From JBDTCS01 sp039923455 (GTDB lineage Bacteria; Bacteroidota; Ignavibacteria; Palsa-1295), in NCBI GenBank assembly GCA_039923455.1, contig JBDTCS010000057.1:1-7586 (forward strand): a DNA stretch of 7,586 nucleotides, read 5' to 3'. Every line of letters starts with the position of its first letter. The stretch's first letter is position 1. Shown piece by piece: positions 6,701 through 7,586 of the stretch. The notes under the pieces are model-generated. The model worked only from the letters and a program-made list of their open reading frames with translations, was not told the origin of the DNA and did no database searches. Both the position numbers and the translations under genes were made by a program.

Positions 6701-7586
6701 ATGACGGGACTCGTCAGCATCCCGGGCGGAATAACTACCTCTGGCTCTGCTGTCTTCGGTGCAGGAAGTTTCACATCGCTCACAAACTCGGGTAGCTTGA
6801 CGCAGACAGGAATCGCAACCTTCGCTGTTGGTGGTGGTATCACCAACAATGGTCCGCTTGTGCAGCATGGTGTGGCGACATTCACAGCAAGTTCGGGTTT
6901 TGCGGGCATCACAAATACAGGATCGCTCACGCAGACTGGCCCAACCACAACATCGGGCTTCACGAACAACGGTAGCTTCGCTAACGTCGGTTCATTCAGT
7001 CAGTCGGGTGGTATTGGAACATTCGCGGGAATTACGAACAACGGCGTGCTCACTCAAAACGGAGCAGCCACATTCGTCGGAATAACAAATTCCTCGACCC
7101 TTACGCAAAGCTCAACTGCAAACTTCGCTGCGCCTGCTACCTTTACTGGAATTACGAACGGTACGGTTGCCACGAATGCGCAATTCACGCAAAATGGACC
7201 TTCGACATTTAGTACACTTGCACAGTTCTCCGGTATTCTGAACGGAACAATTGCAACACCGGCGTCGCTCACGCAGATTGGAACATCGAGCTTCTCGGCG
7301 CTTGCATCCTTCAACGGTGGAATTTCGAGTACGGCAAGTGTTACGAACACAGGTACGCTCACCCAAACTGGTGCAGCTACCTTCTCCGGTATCACGAATT
7401 CCGGAACGCTCAGCCAGACAGGTACTTCGAACTTCACAAATACGGCGGCATTTGCTGGCGTGACGAATTCAGGCACACTGTCACAGACAGGTGCAGCCTC
7501 ATTTACGAACTCGGTTGCGATGAGCAATCCGGTTACGATGGGTAACACCGGAATTCTTACCCCACCGCCAGGCAGCTATGAACTTT
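3710..7586 (+). CDS. Giant secreted repeat protein, probable surface fibre/adhesin (3' end outside window)
   Basis: The frame runs 1292 codons without a stop and leaves the window. A signal peptide (basic 4-15, hydrophobic 16-34) has a probable cleavage after Ala-Leu-Ala41. Residues 42-146 form the secreted/tail-fibre-like module QVPRNISYQGELYD, NGLFTLALG, FMGISVD and SPRTALVSSPYALNAG, common in Bacteroidetes/Chlorobi surface proteins. Then come spacer domains with LGNLNI phrases (190, 275), (D/N)GAV-x3-K motifs (254, 309, 319), a 10-residue repeat block (657-696), and from 798 an array of GIxNNGxLTQxGxATF units predicted to coil as a beta-solenoid. There is no Cys, a single Trp (387), no Lys after 713, and only D801, D815, R825 and D913 are charged from 798 to 1290. 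An anchor (type IX sorting domain, autotransporter barrel or S74 chaperone) would lie beyond the window. ATG 3710 is used; Met6 (3725) is an alternative. No Shine-Dalgarno precedes either. Binding partner unknown. Confidence 0.87.
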   Translation, partial: MIPKTMKHTPLRTFRPFFQAMLLMFTLGLSTMIATTEHALAQVPRNISYQGELYDGGVPANAPHTFKISYYDASGTKLFSETFTNTDVRNGLFTLALGSSQSGGFPSTMTFNEQYFMGISVDAGNEFSPRTALVSSPYALNAGSVNGLEASKIPLAGVLYPLDATGHIDPRVLPATSNSINSINNVQGDALGNLNIVPGFDIQLATDFANHQLKIRSTAVGSVLAGHGLTGGGRGDTVTLTLAPGGVTGPDVANGAISGRKLDPFTSGLGLYQDTLGNLNIGVDNSTIDILSDIIRVKPLGIGTPQLADGAVTNPKIGNGAVNAIKVDPTQIQLRVNRAAAPGSFIQGINQDGSVNTGTVQVDQTLTRNIFGNDLLIGIALNNANNWTALQSFFGGASASTLSVSGATLLSGLTNNGPITNFGSLTENGALGVTGLTILSGLTNNGNFTESGNVIVTGSSDLRGPLFNSTGPLTLQGNVLFTGTITAPAAGHTFGTFGTDANVVTINGALGGTGTELRVFGDQSLTGNLTIGGNTSAQALTATTINATTVNTTNLGGAGGLGTIILTSPLNAGVGGLQQVITGGLFNAYTLNNGSINVGAVITNSGTIAGGAISNATITGGTINNTLIGLLTPAPAGFTSLTASGNSNIGTGISTVNSVGAGNLTTNSIGAGNSTTNFFGAGANATNTFGNLNGTNSVLGLTNVGSTSGNGAKLIVNGIVSPGFPSATDFEFVVNGDAQATGTLVAPTGAFDQITTATQALNDISFTRGIRLNGALGQNNLQVNGTSLLGGLVTASSGITDNGVLNQNATANFLDANFNGPILNRSALTQQGTATFSGPIINNGTLSQVGLASFTAGIVNNGALTQVGTATFSAAGGIVNNGTLLQNGFATFGSAGILSGGVLTQNATSHFLDATFNGPINNAGVLTQQGSATFGGPIINNGPLTQNGLATFSAVNGIVNNGPLNQNGPMTVPVTSSIVNNGTLLQGGAAIFNGTVNMTGLVSIPGGITTSGSAVFGAGSFTSLTNSGSLTQTGIATFAVGGGITNNGPLVQHGVATFTASSGFAGITNTGSLTQTGPTTTSGFTNNGSFANVGSFSQSGGIGTFAGITNNGVLTQNGAATFVGITNSSTLTQSSTANFAAPATFTGITNGTVATNAQFTQNGPSTFSTLAQFSGILNGTIATPASLTQIGTSSFSALASFNGGISSTASVTNTGTLTQTGAATFSGITNSGTLSQTGTSNFTNTAAFAGVTNSGTLSQTGAASFTNSVAMSNPVTMGNTGILTPPPGSYEL
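4634..4693 (+). repeat. Tandem 10-residue (D/N)GAV-x3-K motifs
   Basis: Residues 309-328 of the fibre protein are two adjacent 10-residue units, DGAVTNPKIG and NGAVNAIKVD. A third, NGAISGRKLD, lies 55 residues earlier (255-264). The DGAVxxxKI phrase is well known in tail-fibre-like proteins of phages and bacteria, where it joins the N-terminal module to the shaft. This supports a fibre reading but does not give a target. Confidence 0.6.
5678..5797 (+). repeat. Four exact-length 10-residue repeats in the fibre protein
   Basis: Residues 657-696 are four in-register units of 10 residues: NSVGAGNLTT, NSIGAGNSTT, NFFGAGANAT and NTFGNLNGTN; a looser fifth (NSVLGLTNVG) overlaps the end. The period and the hydrophobic-Gly-Ala-Gly core recall the left-handed beta-roll of YadA-type heads, though their repeat is longer and reads differently, so homology is not claimed. 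Just before it (about 600-630) is a looser GGxIxNATITGGTINN run of the same flavour. Confidence 0.6.
6101..6607 (+). repeat. 98-residue (294-bp) higher-order duplication inside the array
   Basis: Residues 798-866 (bases 6101-6307) and 896-966 (6395-6607) are two copies of one block containing a signature seen nowhere else in the visible protein: LxQNATxxFLDAxFNGPI, followed by LTQQGxATFxGPIINNG. By eye about 41 of the first 59 aligned residues are identical at an offset of 98, with a two-residue insertion later in the second copy. The array therefore grew at least once by duplicating four to five units together. Confidence 0.7.
6101..7525 (+). repeat. Array of about twenty NNGxLTQxGxATF units
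   Basis: Residues 798-1272 contain 19 L-x-Q anchors (at 805, 828, 846, 864, 884, 903, 926, 944, 964, 984, 1030, 1050, 1073, 1114, 1131, 1187, 1217, 1234, 1257) plus two F-x-Q variants. Most spacings are 17-23 residues; longer gaps at 984-1030, 1073-1114 and 1131-1187 hold degenerate units. Consensus: G-I-x-N-(N/S)-G-x-L-(T/S)-Q-x-G-x-A-(T/S)-F. Two earlier units sit at residues 412-455 (bases 4943-5074). Short hydrophobic strands alternating with Asn-Gly turns and a Gln stack are what a right-handed beta-helix would show. At DNA level the copies differ at many synonymous sites, so the array is old rather than recently expanded. Confidence 0.75.

Noticed and set aside
6101..7525. CRISPR array or tandem DNA repeat expansion
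   Set aside because: The repeats are in-frame protein repeats with varied lengths and diverged DNA; there are no constant direct repeats with unique spacers.
1..7586. tRNA, rRNA, insertion sequence or phage attachment site
   Set aside because: No cloverleaf, rRNA-like segment, transposase motif or flanking terminal repeats were seen on either strand.

Overview
The window looks like chromosomal DNA from an uncultivated or poorly characterised bacterium of the Bacteroidetes/Chlorobi (FCB) group, perhaps a Kapabacteria- or Ignavibacteria-like lineage. This rests on four things: several TAnnTTTG promoter motifs of the Bacteroidetes type in the gene-free stretch; almost no Shine-Dalgarno sequences before the genes; a short lipoprotein with a BACON/Ig-like sandwich; and a secreted protein opening with the QxPxxISYQGxL module common in that group. 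The lineage is an inference; no rRNA or other decisive marker is present.

Layout, left to right. Bases 1-203 hold nothing I can support as a gene. recO (204-1031, minus) encodes the recombination mediator RecO. A 207-bp divergent intergenic region with a perfect 6+1+6 inverted repeat separates it from a small lipoprotein gene (1239-1655, plus). That gene converges on an M24B Xaa-Pro aminopeptidase gene (1757-2842, minus). A GC-rich two-tier hairpin with a T-rich tail lies between them, in the orientation expected to terminate the aminopeptidase transcript. Next is a gene-poor stretch of about 870 bp (2843-3709) with candidate promoters in both directions and several hairpins.

The right half (3710 to the end) is one uninterrupted reading frame of at least 1292 codons that runs off the window. 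It encodes a secreted protein with a signal peptide, a tail-fibre-like N-terminal module, DGAV-type linker repeats, a 10-residue repeat block, and a long array of about 19-23-residue units of the type GIxNNGxLTQxGxATF. The protein has no cysteine, no lysine after residue 713, and only four charged residues between 798 and 1290. It is most simply read as a long beta-solenoid surface fibre or adhesin.

The genes do not form one pathway. recO and the peptidase are housekeeping genes; the lipoprotein and the giant fibre are envelope proteins under their own control. The fibre gene, with its internal 98-residue duplication and structured leader, is the part most worth following up.
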